Notes under the pieces: generated by a model
What the model was told of the DNA's origin: nothing
What the model saw: only the letters and a program-made list of their open reading frames with translations
The model's database searches: none
Shown: piece after piece, positions 40,555-49,721 of the stretch
Layout: every line of letters starts with the position of its first letter
How positions within the stretch are numbered: position 1 is the stretch's first letter
Program-made: the position numbers and the translations under genes
NCBI GenBank assembly: GCA_910588405.1
Contig: CAJUPT010000018.1
Location: 1 to 54,780 of the forward strand
Reading direction: 5' to 3'
Origin: an uncultured Lachnospiraceae bacterium
GTDB lineage: Bacteria; Bacillota; Clostridia; Lachnospirales; Lachnospiraceae
DNA length: 54,780 nt

Positions 40555-41790
40555 TTACAGATTATACGTACTGTGAGTCGGCACCAGCGTCGGATGGAAA
40601 CCATTTTCCCCAAGCGCCCTTACGATCTGGGCTTTATGCTCCGCACCAAAGGCTTCTATGGTAATCCGCAGCTCCACGCCGGCATTCCGGTTGATATTCA
40701 CGAACTGGTTATGATCCAGCTTGATCACATTTCCCTGCTGCTCTGCGATCAGGGAAGCCACCTTCACCAGCTGTCCGGGGCGGTCAGGCATCAGTACGGA
40801 GACAGTAAAGATCCGATCCCTTTGAATCAGGCCATGCTGTACCACGGAGGACATGGTGATCACATCCATATTTCCGCCGCTTAAGATGGAAACCACCTTC
40901 TTCTTTTTCACGTCCAGATGCTTCAGCGCCGCTATGGTCAGAAGCCCTGAATTTTCCGCCACCATCTTGTGGTTTTCCATCAAATCCAGAAATGCCACAA
41001 TCAGCTCCTCATCCTCTACCGTGATAATCCCATCAATATTTTTCTGTACATAAGGGAAGATCTTCTCTCCGGGCGTTTTCACCGCCGTGCCGTCGGCGAT
41101 GGTGTTGACCTCCGGCAATGTCACCACCTTCCCGGCAGCTAATGATGCCTTCATACAAGCCGCGTTGGCAGGCTCCACGCCGATTACCTTGATACTGGGA
41201 TTCAGAAGCTTTGCCAGAGTGGACACGCCGGTGCAAAGGCCGCCGCCGCCGATGGGAACCAGGATATAATCCACCGTGGGCAGTTCTTTTACGATCTCCA
41301 TGGCGATCGTCCCCTGCCCTGTCGCCACATCCAGGTCATCAAAAGGATGGATAAAGGTATACCCTTTTTCCTCCGCCAGCTGCAGGGCATAATCACAGGC
41401 TTCGTCATATACGTTTCCGGAGAGGACTACCTCCGCCCCATAGCTTTTTGTCCGGTTCACTTTCATCAGCGGCGTTGATACCGGCATCACGATCACCGCT
41501 TTGCAGCCGTACATTTTCGCTGCATAGGCCACACCCTGGGCATGGTTGCCTGCGGAGGCCGTGATCAGGCCCTTGGAGCGCTCCTCCTCGGTCATCGTGC
41601 TGATCTTGTAATAAGCGCCGCGCACCTTATAAGCGCCCGTATACTGCATGTTCTCCGGTTTTAAATAAACCTTGTTCCCCGTCTGTGCGCTGAAATACTC
41701 GCTGTATACCAGCTTTGTCTCCGACGTGACCCTGGTCACGATCTCCGATGCTTCCTCGAATTTCTCTAATGTCAATGCTTCTGCTCCCAT
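40555..41790 (-). CDS. ilvA: Threonine ammonia-lyase (IlvA/TdcB) with C-terminal ACT domain
   Basis: A 411-residue PLP enzyme that deaminates threonine to 2-oxobutanoate, the first step towards isoleucine. The PLP Lys lies in YKVRGAYYK; SAGNHAQGVA and the phosphate loop PIGGGGLCTG are present. Residues 330-411 form an ACT domain (VSVLMPDRPGQLVKVASLIA), so the enzyme is allosteric. The length fits the short, single-ACT type. Sequence alone does not separate a biosynthetic from a catabolic role. Confidence 0.93.
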   Translation of the reverse strand: MGAEALTLEKFEEASEIVTRVTSETKLVYSEYFSAQTGNKVYLKPENMQYTGAYKVRGAYYKISTMTEEERSKGLITASAGNHAQGVAYAAKMYGCKAVIVMPVSTPLMKVNRTKSYGAEVVLSGNVYDEACDYALQLAEEKGYTFIHPFDDLDVATGQGTIAMEIVKELPTVDYILVPIGGGGLCTGVSTLAKLLNPSIKVIGVEPANAACMKASLAAGKVVTLPEVNTIADGTAVKTPGEKIFPYVQKNIDGIITVEDEELIVAFLDLMENHKMVAENSGLLTIAALKHLDVKKKKVVSILSGGNMDVITMSSVVQHGLIQRDRIFTVSVLMPDRPGQLVKVASLIAEQQGNVIKLDHNQFVNINRNAGVELRITIEAFGAEHKAQIVRALGENGFHPTLVPTHSTYNL

Positions 41791-41851
41791 ATTTTCAAAC
41801 TCACTCCATCTTTATGTGCTGTTACAATTCCTTTTCAACCTGTTTTATATG

Positions 41852-41935
41852 TCTTTTATGTGGAATCCTACTCCTGGTTTCCGGCTTTTCACGCATCTTT
41901 TATGTGAAGTCTTACACCTGGTTTTCGTATGCGGC
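41852..41935. repeat. Two imperfect 44-base direct repeats between ilvA and ftsY
   Basis: TCTTTTATGTG recurs at 41852 and 41896, followed in each by a similar run (GAAxTCxTACxCCTGGTTT). Period 44. No gene or promoter is obvious in the 190-base gap. Confidence 0.5.
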
Positions 41936-41980
41936 TTCTGGTTTCAGCTGCCATTTCCATCAGGTTTTAATCTTTTTCAT

Positions 41981-42919
41981 TCAGTCCTCTGTCCTTACAT
42001 TGAACAGCGCATTCACAAAAGCGTCCGCGTCAAACTTCTGCAAATCGTCGATATGTTCGCCTACGCCGATATATTTCACCGGGATACCCAGCTCCGACTG
42101 GATCGCTACTGCGATGCCTCCCTTGGCCGTGCCGTCCAACTTGGTCAGGATAATACCGGTCACGTCGATAGCTTCTTTAAACTGTCTGGCCTGCACCAGC
42201 GCATTCTGCCCCGTGGTGCCGTCCAGCACCACCAGCGTCTCCCGGTAGACATCCGGATATTCCTTGTCGATAATCCGGTTGATCTTTTTCAGTTCTTCCA
42301 TCAGGTTTTTCTTATTGTGCAGGCGTCCTGCGGTGTCGCAGAGCAAAATATCCGCATTCCGGGCTTTTGCCGCATTGACGGCGTCGAAAACCACTGCTGC
42401 CGGGTCGGAGCCTTCCCCCTGGCTGATTATTTCAACACCGGCCCGGTTGGCCCATTCCGTCAGCTGCTCTGCTGCCGCTGCACGGAAAGTATCCGCCGCC
42501 GCCATAATCACTTTCTTTCCCTGATCCTTCAGCTGCCCAGCCAATTTTCCGATGGATGTGGTTTTCCCCACGCCGTTGACGCCGATCACCAGCACCACCG
42601 ATTTGCAGTTCTCAAACTGGTAGGCATTCTCCCCCAGGTTCATCTGTTCCTTGATGCTGTGGACCAGAAGCTCCTTGCAGGCGGAGGGCTCCTTAATCCG
42701 CTGTTCCTTTACCTTCTGGCGCAGATCCTCCACGATTTTCATCGTGGTGTTCACCCCTAAATCGCCCATAATCAGGATTTCTTCTATTTCCTCATAAAAA
42801 TCATCATCAATGGCCGAAAAACCGTTAAAAATGGAATCCATCCCCGACAATATGCTGTTTCTCGTCTTTTCCAGGCCGGCAAACAGCCGGCCAAACAGCC
42901 CTCTTTTTTCGCTGCTCAT
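41981..42919 (-). CDS. ftsY: Signal recognition particle receptor FtsY
   Basis: A 312-residue SRP receptor GTPase. It delivers ribosome-nascent-chain complexes to the membrane. The NG domain includes GVNGVGKTTSIGKLAGQL (G1), DTFRAAAAEQL, DTAGRLHNK (G3) and TKLDGTAKGG (G4/G5). The acidic N-terminal A domain is nearly absent, as is common in Firmicutes. It follows smc by 37 bases, in the conserved rnc-smc-ftsY order. Confidence 0.97.
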   Translation of the reverse strand: MSSEKRGLFGRLFAGLEKTRNSILSGMDSIFNGFSAIDDDFYEEIEEILIMGDLGVNTTMKIVEDLRQKVKEQRIKEPSACKELLVHSIKEQMNLGENAYQFENCKSVVLVIGVNGVGKTTSIGKLAGQLKDQGKKVIMAAADTFRAAAAEQLTEWANRAGVEIISQGEGSDPAAVVFDAVNAAKARNADILLCDTAGRLHNKKNLMEELKKINRIIDKEYPDVYRETLVVLDGTTGQNALVQARQFKEAIDVTGIILTKLDGTAKGGIAVAIQSELGIPVKYIGVGEHIDDLQKFDADAFVNALFNVRTED

Positions 42920-42956
42920 CTACACTCCTCCCAGGGTCCCCTGGCCCCTTCTTTTA

Positions 42957-45900
42957 TTATGATGCCTGCTCTGTCAAATCAACAGATACCAGGCTGGATA
43001 CTCCTTTTTCCTGCATGGTGATGCCATACAGCTGGTCGGCAATTAACATTGTACCACGTCTGTGAGTAATTACAATAAATTGTGTAAATTTCTTTAGTTT
43101 ATCCAGATATTTCGCGAATCTGGCCACATTGGGATCATCCAGGGCCGCTTCGATCTCATCCAGCATACAGAACGGGGAAGGCTTCAAATTCTGGATGGCG
43201 AACAAAAGGCAGATGGCTGTCAGCGCTTTTTCTCCGCCGGACAGCTGCATCATATTCTGCAGCTTCTTTCCGGGCGGCTGGGCGATGATCTGAATCCCTG
43301 CTTCCAGAATATCCTTCTCCTCGGCCAAAAGCTCTAAAGTCCCCTGTCCGCCGCCAAACAATTCCTTGAATACCTTATCAAATTCCTTTTTGATCATCCG
43401 GAACTGTTCCTCAAACTGCCTGCGCATCCCTTCATCCAGCTCCTGAATGATTTTGTTTAGGCTTTCCTCCGCCGCCACCAGGTCGTCATGCTGGGCTTTC
43501 ATAAATTCATAGCGCTCGGACAATTCTTTATATTCCTCTATTGCGTTGACATTGACATTTCCCAAAGCCCTAATCTGCTTTTTCAGTTCCTCCGATAATT
43601 CCTTTAACCGAGGCAAGCTATCAAATGTTTCATCCCGTAACTGCTCTGTCTCCGAGGGCGTCAGTTCATATTCGCTCCACAGATACTCCACCGCCTTTTC
43701 CATTCGGGTTTCTGCCTGCTCCTTCTGATGCTCCAAACGGAATACTTCTTTATCCAACCCGGTCGTTACTTCGTTCAGCCGTTCCCGCTCCGCGAACATG
43801 CGGTTCTGCTGTTCGATATTTTTCTCCCGATCAGCCGCTTTGGCTTCCGTCATTCTATTTTGTTGTTCCATTTCCGTCGTCAATATTTGGATGCTTTCCT
43901 TTGTTTGGCTGATCTGCTGTTCCTTCTCCCCGGATAATTGAAGGGATTGCCGGGTATCTGCCTCAATGCTTTCCGCCTCCTGCCGGTTTTTCTCAAGCTC
44001 CGCCTGGATTCGGCTTTCATTTTCTTTCAGGAATCTAAGCTGCTGATCCGCTGCCGAATAAGAAAGGTTCTGTTCTTCTAACTTCCGGGAAAGCGCTTCC
44101 TTTCGCTCCCGTTCCTGGGTCAGCTGCAGGGTAAAGTCGTCGATGGAGCCGGCATACTCCTGATTTCGCTGCTCTAGCGCCATTTCTTCTGCTTCCAGTT
44201 CCTTCTTCGCAAAATCCAGCTCCTGTAGCTGCTCGTTTAGCTGCGCTAACTCCCCGACCAGCTCCTGGCCATCTTTCTGTAGCTCTTTTAATTTATCCTG
44301 GCCCTGCTTTAAATCCATCTGACTTCTGGCCAGCTCCACTTGACTATCTGCCAATTCTTCTCTGCACTGGGTCAGCGCTTCTTCCAGCTCCTTCTTTTTC
44401 TCCGTTTCAGCGATCAACTCTTCCCGGCCATTTTCAAAACGGCGAAAAGCTTTTTTCATGCCGTCTTCCAGTTCTTCTAGCTCCCGTTTTCTTCCCAGCA
44501 GATTGCTGCTGTTTTTGTAAGCGCCGCCGGTCATGGAACCGCCTGCGTTGATCAGGTCGCCCTCCAATGTGACAATCCTAAAGGAATACCTGTACTTTTT
44601 TGCCAGCGCCAAACCGTGATCCATATGATCCACCACCATAATCCGCCCCAGCAGATATCTGGCAAGCACCTGATACTCCTCCCGCACCGACACCAGCTCG
44701 CTGGCAATACCGATTACGCCCGGCTCTTTCAACCCATCCTTCACGCCCAAGGTTCTGGAGCCGTCGATGGTTGTCAGAGGAAGAAAGGTTGCTCTGCCAA
44801 ACCGGTTTTTTTTCAGATATTCGATGCAGTGCTTGGCAGTGATTTCTGAGTCCGTAACCACGTTCTGAATCGAACCGCCCAAAGCCGTCTCAATAGCCGC
44901 CTCATACCTTTGATCCACAGAAATCAGATCCGCCACCACGCCGATAATGCCCGGCATCCGGCTTTTACACTCCATTACCCGGCGAATGCTGTTCCCATAG
45001 CCCTCATATCGCTCGGCAAGATTCTGCAGAGATTCCAGCCTGGTCTGCAAAGCATGATATTCCTGCTGCCGTTCATTTTGCAGTCTTGTCAGCTTCAACA
45101 GCTGCTCCTCCTGCCCTTTATGCTGATTGGTCAAATGCTGCAGTTGTTCCTGTAGCTCTGTATTTTGCTGCGCCAGTGTATTCGCTGTTCGTTCCAGCTC
45201 CTCCACCAGCTCTTTCTGTACCGCCTCGTCGCTTTTTCCCCGTATCTGCCTTGCGTAAATCTCGCTTTTCCTTGTCTGGACCTGCTCCTTCATCGTCAGA
45301 TACCGCTGCTTTCTGGCAGCCAGACCGGTCTTGTCATTCATCAGCTGAAACTGCTGCTCTTTATCAGAAGAAATATGGGCATCCAGTGCTGAAATCCGCT
45401 CTGCGCTCCGGGCATTTTCCTGAATCAGCGCATCGCGCTCCCGCTGCCCTTCTGCTAACTGTGTTATCAGCGCTTTCTGCTTTTCGGCAAATTCTTTTTT
45501 TTGCCGCTGTTTTTCCTCATTATCCTCCTGAAGCTGAGAAAACCTTTTCGCAAATTCCTCTCTCCGGTTTTCCTCGAAATGAATCTGTTCCCGCAAAAGG
45601 CCGATCTGGCCTTCCAGATTTTCTTTTTTCAGACTGTTCCGGGAAATCTGCTCCCGTTCTTCGCTGATCTCCTCTTCCAGTGCTTTGTTGACGGTGTTTA
45701 GCTGCTCATATTCCAGCCGAAGCTGCTCCGCCTTCTCGCGGCTTTGCTCCAAATCAGCTCTGGCTGTGGCAAGATTGCCGTTAAGCTCCAAAAGACGGAC
45801 CTGGTTCTCCCTGTCCTCAATTAAAAACATATTAACGTCGTAGTTTTTTAATTCCTCTTTATACTTTAAATATTGGCGGGCTTTTTCCGACTGGTTTTTC

Positions 45901-46514
45901 AACGGCCCGTTCTGCCGTTCCAGCTCACCTAATATATCCCTGACACGCACCAGGCTCTGCTGCTCTGATTCCAGCTTTTTCAAAGCCTGCATCTTGCGCT
46001 TTTTAAACTTGACGATACCGGCCGCCTCGTCAAACAGCTCCCGCCGGTCTTCCGGCTTGCCACTTAAAATCTTATCAATCTGTCCCTGACCGATAATGGA
46101 ATAGCCTTCCTTTCCGATTCCCGTGTCATAAAACAGCTCATTGACATCCCGCAGACGGCAGCTGTGACCATTGATCAGGTATTCGCTCTCTCCGGAACGG
46201 TATACCCGTCGGGAAACCGTCACCTCATCATAGTCTAACTGCAGCCTGTGGTCAGAATTGTCAAAGGTAATCGCCACATAGGCAAAGCCCTGGGGCCTGC
46301 GATTTTCCGTACCGGCAAATATCACATCCTGCATATTGGAGCTTCTAAGCTGCTTTGCGCTCTGTTCCCCAAGCACCCAGCGAACGGCGTCAGCCACATT
46401 GCTCTTGCCGCTGCCGTTCGGCCCCACAATGGCAGTGATCCCACTCTGGAACTGGAAATCGATCTTCTGTGCAAAGGACTTAAATCCCTGTACTTCAATT
46501 TTTTTCAGATACAT
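42957..46514 (-). CDS. smc: Chromosome segregation protein SMC
   Basis: A 1185-residue SMC ATPase, the core of bacterial condensin with ScpA and ScpB. Walker A GPNGSGKSNVADAVRWVLGE and Arg-finger region lie at the N-terminus. Two long coiled coils flank the hinge (about residues 510-670, MPGIIGVVADLISVDQRYEA). The C-terminal head has the signature LSGGEKALTAICLLFAI and Walker B CMLDEIEAALDD. The length is typical. Its start overlaps the end of the rnc reading frame by 20 bases. Confidence 0.98.
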   Translation of the reverse strand: MYLKKIEVQGFKSFAQKIDFQFQSGITAIVGPNGSGKSNVADAVRWVLGEQSAKQLRSSNMQDVIFAGTENRRPQGFAYVAITFDNSDHRLQLDYDEVTVSRRVYRSGESEYLINGHSCRLRDVNELFYDTGIGKEGYSIIGQGQIDKILSGKPEDRRELFDEAAGIVKFKKRKMQALKKLESEQQSLVRVRDILGELERQNGPLKNQSEKARQYLKYKEELKNYDVNMFLIEDRENQVRLLELNGNLATARADLEQSREKAEQLRLEYEQLNTVNKALEEEISEEREQISRNSLKKENLEGQIGLLREQIHFEENRREEFAKRFSQLQEDNEEKQRQKKEFAEKQKALITQLAEGQRERDALIQENARSAERISALDAHISSDKEQQFQLMNDKTGLAARKQRYLTMKEQVQTRKSEIYARQIRGKSDEAVQKELVEELERTANTLAQQNTELQEQLQHLTNQHKGQEEQLLKLTRLQNERQQEYHALQTRLESLQNLAERYEGYGNSIRRVMECKSRMPGIIGVVADLISVDQRYEAAIETALGGSIQNVVTDSEITAKHCIEYLKKNRFGRATFLPLTTIDGSRTLGVKDGLKEPGVIGIASELVSVREEYQVLARYLLGRIMVVDHMDHGLALAKKYRYSFRIVTLEGDLINAGGSMTGGAYKNSSNLLGRKRELEELEDGMKKAFRRFENGREELIAETEKKKELEEALTQCREELADSQVELARSQMDLKQGQDKLKELQKDGQELVGELAQLNEQLQELDFAKKELEAEEMALEQRNQEYAGSIDDFTLQLTQERERKEALSRKLEEQNLSYSAADQQLRFLKENESRIQAELEKNRQEAESIEADTRQSLQLSGEKEQQISQTKESIQILTTEMEQQNRMTEAKAADREKNIEQQNRMFAERERLNEVTTGLDKEVFRLEHQKEQAETRMEKAVEYLWSEYELTPSETEQLRDETFDSLPRLKELSEELKKQIRALGNVNVNAIEEYKELSERYEFMKAQHDDLVAAEESLNKIIQELDEGMRRQFEEQFRMIKKEFDKVFKELFGGGQGTLELLAEEKDILEAGIQIIAQPPGKKLQNMMQLSGGEKALTAICLLFAIQNLKPSPFCMLDEIEAALDDPNVARFAKYLDKLKKFTQFIVITHRRGTMLIADQLYGITMQEKGVSSLVSVDLTEQAS

Positions 46515-47210
46515 TCAAAACCTCGCCCTGAATTCTGATAATCGCCTGATACGCCGCATGCTGCTCCGCCGCCTTTTTTGTCCGGCCGCTGCCCCGTCCC
46601 AGCTCGTTCCCCTCTGCCATGGCCCGGGAGGTAAACAGCTTGTCATGGTCCGGCCCTTCCTCTTTCAAAAGCTCGTAGGTGACAGTGCCGTTTTCCTTGC
46701 TCTGTATCATTTCCTGCAGGATAGTCTTGCTATCAAAAAGAGCTTTTTATGTTCCAGGTCATTTAAGATAAATCGCAGGATAAACTCTTTTGCATTAGCA
46801 AAACCACCGTCCAGGTAGATTGCTCCGATCAGCGCCTCCATGGCGTCGGAAATAATGGAATCCCGAAAACGGCCGCCTGTGGTTTCCTCTCCCCTGCCCA
46901 GGTAAAGATATTCTCCCAGCTTAAGCGTCTGGGTACAGAAAGCCAGCGTAGGCTCACAGACGATGCTGGCCCGCATCCTGGTCATCTGCCCCTCTGGCTG
47001 CTCCGGTTCCATATGGTATAAAAATTCGCTGCTTACCAGCTCCAGCACCGCGTCGCCTAAAAATTCCAGCCGCTCATTGTTTCGGGGCCTCTCCTCCCTG
47101 TGCTCGTTAAAATATGAGCGATGGGTCAGCGCCGTAAGCAAAAGCTCCTGGTCGCGGAAGGTATAGCCGATTTCCTCTTGCAGCCGCTGCGGCGTAAATA
47201 CTTTGTCCAT
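46495..47210 (-). pseudogene. rnc: Ribonuclease III, reading frame split by a -1 shift
   Basis: The first frame (46707-47210) encodes the RNase III catalytic domain, with signature NNERLEFLGDAVLELV and the acidic pair in SDAMEALIGA, then runs out of frame after KKLF. The second frame (46495-46710) encodes the double-stranded RNA-binding domain (IQSKENGTVTYELLKEE ... GSGRTKKAAEQHAAYQAI). A -1 shift at the T5 run (46735-46739, minus strand) restores KKLFFDSKTILQEMIQ and a normal protein of about 238 residues. The outer stop and the second ATG overlap (ATGA). It could be a sequencing or real deletion of one T, a programmed slip, or two separately translated domains. acpP is upstream and smc downstream. 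Confidence 0.85.
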
Positions 47211-47230
47211 AGTTTTTTTCCTTTAATTCT

Positions 47231-47266
47231 GCAACGTTCCTTATAAAACCCTGCGTGGTATGTTGC
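47231..47266 (-). promoter_or_regulatory. Leader motif copy 4 (GCAAC...GTTGC-AGAATT-SD) before rnc
   Basis: On the minus strand GCAAC (47262-47266) can pair with GTTGC (47231-47235) across a 26-base loop. AGAATT and AAAGGA follow, then the rnc ATG at 47210. Confidence 0.5.
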
Positions 47267-47444
47267 CTTTTTTTCAATCACATGACACTGTTTTTCTGAC
47301 CCGTCATGTGCCAGTGCCCGGTCCATATGCGCAAAAAGAATCTGCCTCTGGCAGATTCCATGCCGCACACACATTAAAATGTACCCTTGAAATCTTTCAG
47401 TACCTGCGAGACTCCAAGAGTACATGAAATTCAGCCTGCATATC

Positions 47445-47675
47445 TCAGCCCAGAGCCTTCTCGATCTGCTCTGACGCGTCGCCCACCGTCACGATATTCT
47501 CGTAAGCCTCGTCGGGAATTACGATGTCAAATTCTGTCTCAATATCCATCACCAGCTCCGCCACGTCCAGGGAATCCAGCTCCAAATCCTCGGTAAAGCT
47601 GGTCTCTTTCGTGATCCGCTCCAAATCAATATCAAATTTTTCTGCCATAATTTTCTGAATCCGCTCAAATACCAT
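47445..47675 (-). CDS. acpP: Acyl carrier protein
   Basis: A 76-residue ACP that carries fatty-acid intermediates. The phosphopantetheine attachment Ser is in LELDSLDVAELVMDIE. Acidic throughout, standard length. It lies between plsX and rnc, the conserved order. Confidence 0.97.
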   Translation of the reverse strand: MVFERIQKIMAEKFDIDLERITKETSFTEDLELDSLDVAELVMDIETEFDIVIPDEAYENIVTVGDASEQIEKALG

Positions 47676-47699
47676 GATCTCTCTCCTGCAATCTTATTA

Positions 47700-48734
47700 T
47701 TATTTTGTGTCCTCCGAACCTGACACCAGATTCTCCTGAATCTTTTCCTTAATCCGCTGCTCTTTAAAGGTCACGCACTGGAGAATGGAGTTACGGATCT
47801 CCTTCGCCTTCGCGCTTCCGTGCGTCTTGACCACAAGGCCGTTTAACCCCAGCATAGGCGCGCCGCCATATTCGCTGGTGTCAAAATTTTTCAGCATTTC
47901 CTTCAATGCCGGTTTAATCAAAGCGCCGCCGATCTTCGTCCGTAAACTTCCCATCAAAGACTTTTTAATCTCACTGATCAGGACGCCGCTGACGCCCTCA
48001 TAGGATTTTAAAACCACATTTCCCACAAAGCCGTCGCACACGACCACATCTGCTCCCCCGGCCGGAATCTCCCGGGCTTCGATATTTCCGATAAAGTTGA
48101 TATCCCTGCAGTCTTTTAAAAGCTGATGGGCTTCCTTTGCCAGGGCATTTCCTTTTTCCTCCTCGACGCCCACGTTTACCAGGGCCACACGGGGATTTTT
48201 GATGCCCATGACATGTTCCATATAGATGGCACCCATTTTGGCAAACTGCACCAGATAGGTGGTTTTGCAGTCCATGTTCGCACCGCTGTCCACCAGGAAA
48301 GCCACGCCTTTTGCCGTAGGGATCAGCGCTCCTAACGGCGTTCTCTCCACGCCTTTTAACCGGCCTACGATCAGGCTGCCCCCGGCCAGCACCGCTCCGG
48401 TACTTCCGGCAGAGACAAAGGCATCCGCCTCCCCGTTTTTCACCATCCGTTCACCGACCACAATGGAAGAATCCTTTTTCTTGCGCACCGCCATCACCGG
48501 CGTCTCCTCCGTGGAGATCACCTCTGTGGCATTCCTGATCTCAATCTGCCCTTTCGGACAGGGCAACTGAGACAAGACAGGCCGGATTACATCCTCCTGT
48601 CCTATCAAAACCACCTTGACGGATTTGCTTTTATTTACCGCATCCACGCTGCCTTTTACGATCTCCAAAGGCGCATTATCCCCGCCCATGGCGTCTACGG
48701 CAACTATGATCTGCTCTGTCTTATCCTCCTGCAT
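47700..48734 (-). CDS. plsX: Phosphate acyltransferase PlsX
   Basis: A 344-residue PlsX, which makes acyl-phosphate from acyl-ACP for phospholipid synthesis. Motifs: IIVAVDAMGGDNAPLEIVKG, AFVSAGSTGAVLAGG and VVVCDGFVGNVVLKSYEG. The frame is open to 48779, but AAGGAG fits ATG 48734. It lies 24 bases upstream of acpP. Confidence 0.96.
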   Translation of the reverse strand: MQEDKTEQIIVAVDAMGGDNAPLEIVKGSVDAVNKSKSVKVVLIGQEDVIRPVLSQLPCPKGQIEIRNATEVISTEETPVMAVRKKKDSSIVVGERMVKNGEADAFVSAGSTGAVLAGGSLIVGRLKGVERTPLGALIPTAKGVAFLVDSGANMDCKTTYLVQFAKMGAIYMEHVMGIKNPRVALVNVGVEEEKGNALAKEAHQLLKDCRDINFIGNIEAREIPAGGADVVVCDGFVGNVVLKSYEGVSGVLISEIKKSLMGSLRTKIGGALIKPALKEMLKNFDTSEYGGAPMLGLNGLVVKTHGSAKAKEIRNSILQCVTFKEQRIKEKIQENLVSGSEDTK

Positions 48735-48809
48735 TCCGAAAAATCTCCTTTTATGGCTGAAGTGATCTACGCTTCGCACGATAAAGTATACTAGAAAAAT
48801 TTTCAGAAA

Positions 48810-49316
48810 TCAATAGGTTCCTGTAAAACGGCCAAGCTGCCGCTGATTTTTCAGAACCACCGTTTTCTCCGGATACCGCCTTTTTACAGCTTTCAGAACG
48901 TCCTGCTTTTCTTTCGTCCTTCCCTCATACAGTACCCACCGCAAAAACTCTGCGTCCACTTTTTCGCTGCATCCCTTAGCCATATCAGGACGTCTGCGTC
49001 CTTTATAGGTGTGATATCTTTTGAGGATACGATACAGAGAGGAAAAACGGTTAAATTCCAGTATGATAATCTGGTCCGCCTCCCGCATCCTCCTGCCAAA
49101 AAACAGCTTCATATAATTTCCGTCAATCACCCAGGAGGAATGGCTGTCCAGGAATCTTTTAACGATTTTCTTTTCCTCCTCCCGTGTCCGCTCTAACCAT
49201 CCGGGAAGAAAATGCACACTGTCCAGGTGAAGCACCTTTGCCCTGTGACGCTTTCCCAATTCCCGTGCCAATGTGGATTTGCCGGAGCCGCTGTAACCGA
49301 TCACCGCGATTTTCAT
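48810..49316 (-). CDS. P-loop kinase-like protein (FlaR/topology-modulation family)
   Basis: A 168-residue adenylate-kinase-like protein: P-loop VIGYSGSGKSTLARELGKR, then HLDSVHFLPGW, WVIDGNYMKLFFGRRMREAD, and LEFNRFSSLYRILKRYHTYK. Proteins of this group are often labelled DNA topology modulation protein (FlaR); the phosphate acceptor is unknown. GGAGG precedes the ATG. Confidence 0.8.
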   Translation of the reverse strand: MKIAVIGYSGSGKSTLARELGKRHRAKVLHLDSVHFLPGWLERTREEEKKIVKRFLDSHSSWVIDGNYMKLFFGRRMREADQIIILEFNRFSSLYRILKRYHTYKGRRRPDMAKGCSEKVDAEFLRWVLYEGRTKEKQDVLKAVKRRYPEKTVVLKNQRQLGRFTGTY

Positions 49317-49473
49317 AAGTAGTTTCCTCCGTCTGTTATCTAGTCTAGTGTTCTGTTTGAATATGAACCGGACGGTACGCTGAATACTTTTGCTGTTTAC
49401 AGTATCCGAATAGACACATGGTTTATCTTATCACAATATTCCTTGTTCATCCAGTACAATTCCACTTAAACAG
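49317..49473. other. Gene-free stretch
   Basis: Between the P-loop gene start and repeat copy A I see no gene. The promoter of the P-loop gene must lie here, but no strong hexamer pair stands out. Confidence 0.4.
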
Positions 49474-49629
49474 GACTTTCTTATGATATGAAAGAATCCT
49501 GCGAAGCAGGATTCTGCGCCGCAAACGCGTCGCTTTTAAGCGACAAATTCCTCTGCGTTTGCGTGTGCATCCTTGCGGAGCGTTTTTGATATCATAGGAA
49601 AGTTCATCGAACTTTCCTATGATATCAAA
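49474..49629. repeat. Structured intergenic repeat, copy A
   Basis: The element has AGAATCCTGC/GCAGGATTCT, GTCGC/GCGAC and a terminal hairpin TTGATATCATAGGAAAGTTC/GAACTTTCCTATGATATCAA. The same plan and the same TATCATAGGAAAG end occur in copies B and C, although the middle differs. It abuts the terminator of the double-cubane reductase gene. Confidence 0.75.
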
Positions 49630-49676
49630 AAACACTCTTGTTACAGCGCGGCCGCAATGCTAAAACAAGAGTGTTT
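49630..49676 (-). terminator. Terminator after the activase-like gene
   Basis: AAACACTCTTGTT (49630-49642) and AACAAGAGTGTTT (49664-49676) form a 13-bp stem. On the minus strand it is followed by TTTTTTG, which is also the edge of repeat copy A. Confidence 0.85.
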
Positions 49677-49721
49677 ATGAATTCATTCAATCATTTCCGG
49701 TTACTTGTCAATTAAATTTTC

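Noticed and set aside
41791..41980. Possible T-box or leader upstream of ilvA
   Set aside because: No T-box sequence (TGGNACCGCG) or specifier stem is seen; only two imperfect 44-base repeats.
41672..42760. 362-residue open frame on the plus strand
   Set aside because: Antisense to ftsY and the start of ilvA; no domain, no SD.
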